This document shows, piece after piece, positions 5,651 through 7,370 of a stretch of 7,370 nucleotides of DNA (position 1 is its first letter; each line of letters begins with the position of its first letter). Origin of the DNA: Chloroflexota bacterium. GTDB taxonomy: Bacteria; Chloroflexota; Dehalococcoidia; Lucifugimonadales; Lucifugimonadaceae. The position numbers and the translations under genes were made by a program. The notes under the pieces are model-generated. The model searched no databases. It saw only the letters and a program-made list of their open reading frames with translations, and had not been told where the DNA came from. The DNA lies in assembly GCA_029262715.1 (NCBI GenBank), contig JAJCYX010000212.1, forward strand, positions 1-7,370. The letters run 5' to 3'.

Positions 5651-6256
5651 CCATTGACTGTCCAGGGCTTGTGAATCGCTCTGAATCCGTACTAAGCTCT
5701 AACTGAACCTGTTCATGCCGTTAGTAGCCGGTTCAACTGCACTGCACACGCACACAGTTTGCGCTCAAACACCTGCAAATACCCTCGATAGATACCGGTC
5801 CGTTGACGGTAGAGTGACTCACTAGAGCGCAAAGCCTGCGCACGAATTGCAGATATCCGCGCTTCATCGTGCGGTCCGGCTCGCCGGTTGCGGGACGACG
5901 CGGATAGCTCGCGCACCGGTAGCGTCGACTACTTGGTGAGCGCTCGTTGCGGGTGCGACGGGCCAAGCCATCGCATTGAACGGAGACTTGCGACACAACT
6001 ACTTGAGCGGGTTCGGCATTGCTCTCTCAAATGAGTGCTGGGCGGTAGGCATCGCACCGGCACAACACCAAACCCGCGCCCGGAACCCGGTATCTGAATT
6101 TTGCGGCGAGATGGTGTTCAAGCGAAGAAGAAGAATCCTACGGTGGCGTGCCGCGTATTCTGTAACACCACTTCGTGAACACAGATCTCTTTGAGCAGGC
6201 TGCTATCGACATGTCCCGGTGTCAGCAAGTCTTGTATCTGAGGCTGCCCCGCAACA
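5651..6256. other. Gene-free stretch, no recognisable content
   Basis: Several short open frames cross this region on both strands (for example minus 5713-5916 and plus 5976-6194). All have Arg/Ser/Cys-heavy compositions, no ribosome binding sites and no known motifs. I see no RNA gene or repeat. It may be decayed coding sequence, but no parent gene can be named. Confidence 0.4.
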
Positions 6257-6260
6257 CCGG

Positions 6261-6289
6261 GTCCTTCGCGCTCGCTCAGGACGAAGGGC
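6261..6289. repeat. Palindromic intergenic repeat of the TTCG-CTCGCTCAGGACGAA type
   Basis: GTCCTTCG (6261-6268) pairs with CGAAGGGC (6282-6289), with one G-T pair, around CGCTCGCTCAGGA. When translated it gives SFALAQDEG, a string I recall from spurious small proteins called across dispersed repeats in several bacterial phyla. It interrupts an otherwise open plus-strand frame at 6175-6411, which I do not regard as a gene. Confidence 0.55.
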
Positions 6290-6501
6290 GGGTTGCACAG
6301 CCATTTCTCATCCCACGGCTACTTGTGCCAGACAGAAAAATGCAGCTTGTTGCAAAACGCGACTTGCTGACTGAGTTCCTTGGCCTGGCAAATCCCGATC
6401 CGTTGGTGTAGTGGGAGATCGGGTCAACTAAAAATGAAAACCTTGAAATCGGCTCCGTAGAGACGCTCCCGGTTGTCTCAGGCATATCGCACTGCCCCGC
6501 G

Positions 6502-6521
6502 GGAGAGCGCGTGCGCTCTCC
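6502..6521. repeat. Perfect 9-bp hairpin in non-coding DNA
   Basis: GGAGAGCGC (6502-6510) and GCGCTCTCC (6513-6521) are exact reverse complements with GT between them. In RNA it would fold as a seven-base stem with a six-base loop. There is no U-tract and no adjacent gene, so a role as terminator is not supported; it belongs with the other palindromes of this stretch. Confidence 0.5.
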
Positions 6522-6712
6522 GGCTGTCCGCAAACTGCACGGCATTGACGGTCGGTCTGCATATTTCGGCCTTGGGCTAACCTCACGGCCAAACGGTTAA
6601 TCGTGAAAATTCGACGGCGGCATAGCCTCATTTTCACGTGGTGCACGGTTGTTCCGACCTTATACCCAGGGAATTCGAGTGGTACGTCGCGTTTTCTGGT
6701 GACTTACGAAGA

Positions 6713-6739
6713 CCCGAGAGATTCTGAATCGAGGTCGGG
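6713..6739. repeat. Compound palindromic repeat (CCCGA…TCGGG with inner GATTC-T-GAATC)
   Basis: CCCGA (6713-6717) and TCGGG (6735-6739) enclose the perfect palindrome GATTC-T-GAATC (6720-6730). The nested symmetry and the following GGGATGGCAGA are the style of short dispersed intergenic palindromes. Only one copy is in the window. Confidence 0.45.
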
Positions 6740-6762
6740 ATGGCAGATTCCCTTTTGCCGGA

Positions 6763-6797
6763 TTGGGGTGCCCTCTGGGCGCGGGTCAGGGTGAGGA
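6763..6797. repeat. Degenerate GGGTGCCC…AGGGTGAGG repeat element
   Basis: This contains GCCC-TCT-GGGC (6770-6780). On the minus strand it reads CCTCACCCTGACCCGCGCCC followed by AGAGGGC. That has the C-rich lead plus short hairpin plan of the three elements further right, but in the opposite orientation. It may be a diverged, inverted relative of them. Confidence 0.35.
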
Positions 6798-6842
6798 TCG
6801 TTTCGTCTAATAGGAGAGATTGGGTCTCTTTGTCGGCAGCCG

Positions 6843-6890
6843 CCCCTCCCTCTAGCTCCCTCCCAAACTGGGAGGGAGGACAAACGTGGC
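6843..6890. repeat. REP-like hairpin element, copy 1
   Basis: CTCCCTCCCA (6856-6865) and TGGGAGGGAG (6869-6878) form a perfect 10-bp stem with loop AAC. It is preceded by CCCTCCCTCTAG and followed by GACAAACGTGGC. The last eight bases, AAACGTGG, recur after copy 2. Confidence 0.75.
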
Positions 6891-6896
6891 ACATCG

Positions 6897-6969
6897 GAAA
6901 ACGCGGCTGATCGCACGCGGCACCCTCCCTCTAACTCCTTTCCAAACTGGGAGGGAGGGCAAACGTGGC
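6897..6969. repeat. REP-like hairpin element, copy 2
   Basis: The stem is CTCCTTTCCA (6935-6944) with TGGGAGGGAG (6948-6957), loop AAC; two C-to-T changes leave G-U pairs, so the fold survives in RNA. It shares the leader GAAAACGC and CGCACGCGGCACCC (6912-6925) with copy 3, and the trailer CAAACGTGGC with copy 1. Confidence 0.75.
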
Positions 6970-7008
6970 GGAACTACTTACTTGATCAAACGGCTACATG
7001 AGCCCACT

Positions 7009-7076
7009 GAAAACGCAGCTTGCTGCCGCCGCACGCGGCACCCACCCTCTAACTCCCTCCCTGTTAGGGAGGGAGA
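7009..7076. repeat. REP-like hairpin element, copy 3
   Basis: The stem is CTCCCTCCCT (7053-7062) with AGGGAGGGAG (7066-7075), loop GTT. The closing pair is T-A here but A-T in copies 1 and 2, a paired change that keeps the stem perfect. It shares the GAAAACGC and CGCACGCGGCACCC leaders with copy 2. It ends 14 bases before the stop codon end of the frame at 7090. Confidence 0.75.
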
Positions 7077-7089
7077 ATGGGCTGTCGAG

Positions 7090-7296
7090 TCATGGCCATT
7101 CGATGATCTCAACAGCGCCAATTGATTTCAGAATGTCAGGCTGCATTACATCGGCCAAGATATTAGTTGTTGGCATCGGACGGTTGCGAATCTCGTATCG
7201 GAGTTTGCCCAACACACCGGGTTCTTGACCTGCGAACGGTACCTTCTCAAGACGAAAAGATACGGCTACAACTCGTTCGTATGAAGATCTACGCAC
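7090..7296 (-). CDS. Hypothetical protein or C-terminal remnant
   Basis: The frame gives 68 residues from a GTG at 7296. Unlike other short frames in this region it has a natural composition: RVVAVSFRLEKVPFAGQEPG, then LGKLRYEIRNRPMPTTNILADVMQ and KSIGAVEIIEW. Predicted beta strands and a helix alternate plausibly. No family is recognised. There is no ribosome binding site before the GTG, and the frame is closed by a TGA only six codons further upstream. It is therefore either translated by coupling with the frame that overlaps its start or the tail of a gene broken by a frameshift. Its stop lies next to repeat copy 3, as expected for a gene end flanked by an intergenic repeat. Confidence 0.4.
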   Translation of the reverse strand: MRRSSYERVVAVSFRLEKVPFAGQEPGVLGKLRYEIRNRPMPTTNILADVMQPDILKSIGAVEIIEWP

Positions 7297-7370
7297 GCCG
7301 GTAAATTCGGCTTGTCACCTGCGCGAAAGCGGACACGCGGTGTGCCACAGACTGCACACGAGAAGACGCG
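7266..7370 (-). CDS. C-terminal end of an unrecognised protein with a CxxC motif, partial
   Basis: This minus-strand frame is open from the window edge and ends with TAG at 7266-7268, giving 34 residues: RVFSCAVCGTPRVRFRAGDK, then PNLPACVDLHTNEL. The CAVC pair and a later Cys could be part of a zinc-binding site, but one partial piece cannot show that. It overlaps the start of the frame at 7090-7296 by 31 bases in another register. The two could be consecutive genes with overlapping ends, or one gene split by a frameshift. Confidence 0.3.
   Translation of the reverse strand, partial: RVFSCAVCGTPRVRFRAGDKPNLPACVDLHTNEL

Noticed and set aside
5713..6194. Short frames at minus 5713-5916, minus 5733-5996 and plus 5976-6194
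   Set aside because: They overlap on both strands with Arg/Ser/Cys-heavy translations, have no ribosome sites and show no known family.
6175..6411. Plus-strand frame of 78 residues containing SFALAQDEG
   Set aside because: Its middle is a dispersed palindromic repeat. The flanks show no known domain, so it is probably a spurious frame across the repeat.
6843..7076. CRISPR array
   Set aside because: Three related elements are spaced 79 and 118 bases apart, differ in sequence, and each contains its own full hairpin. There are no equal-length spacers and no cas genes.
6634..7125. Frames crossing the GGGAGGGAG elements on both strands
   Set aside because: Their translations (such as LTPFQTGREG) are readings of the REP-like repeats, a known source of false genes.

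Overview
The window looks like a chromosomal segment of a free-living bacterium, plausibly Chloroflexota of the Dehalococcoidia/SAR202 type. This is an inference from gene content and style: two lipoproteins with long Thr/Pro/Ala linkers, a pentapeptide-repeat lipoprotein, a LarB protein, TTG starts and GC-rich palindromic repeats between genes. No marker gene fixes the taxonomy.

Layout. The left edge (1-336, minus) holds the N-terminal part of an aminoglycoside/lincosamide nucleotidyltransferase-like protein. Upstream of it on the same strand is a 91-residue three-helix membrane protein (426-701), which diverges from a Nudix hydrolase (904-1416, plus). Next is a 605-residue secreted pentapeptide-repeat lipoprotein on the minus strand (1483-3300). 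It diverges from larB (3547-4329, plus), which encodes the first enzyme of nickel-pincer nucleotide synthesis. larB converges on a lipoprotein c-type cytochrome (4411-4884, minus), with a 27-bp perfect hairpin between them. A small helix-turn-helix protein (5160-5402, minus) follows.

From about 5403 to 7089 no convincing gene is visible. A dense cluster of short dyads lies at 5592-5650. From 6257 onward there is a mosaic of palindromic intergenic repeats, ending in three related hairpin elements whose stem shows one compensatory change. The last 280 bases carry two overlapping minus-strand frames that look coding but are not recognised.

The genes do not form one pathway. They are mostly single-gene units facing in different directions. 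Two of them, the pentapeptide protein and the cytochrome, are predicted to be lipid-anchored outside the cytoplasmic membrane. The most distinctive signals are the exact 148-residue (444-bp) higher-order repeat inside the pentapeptide protein, the very long hairpin after larB, and the repeat cluster with a compensatory change.
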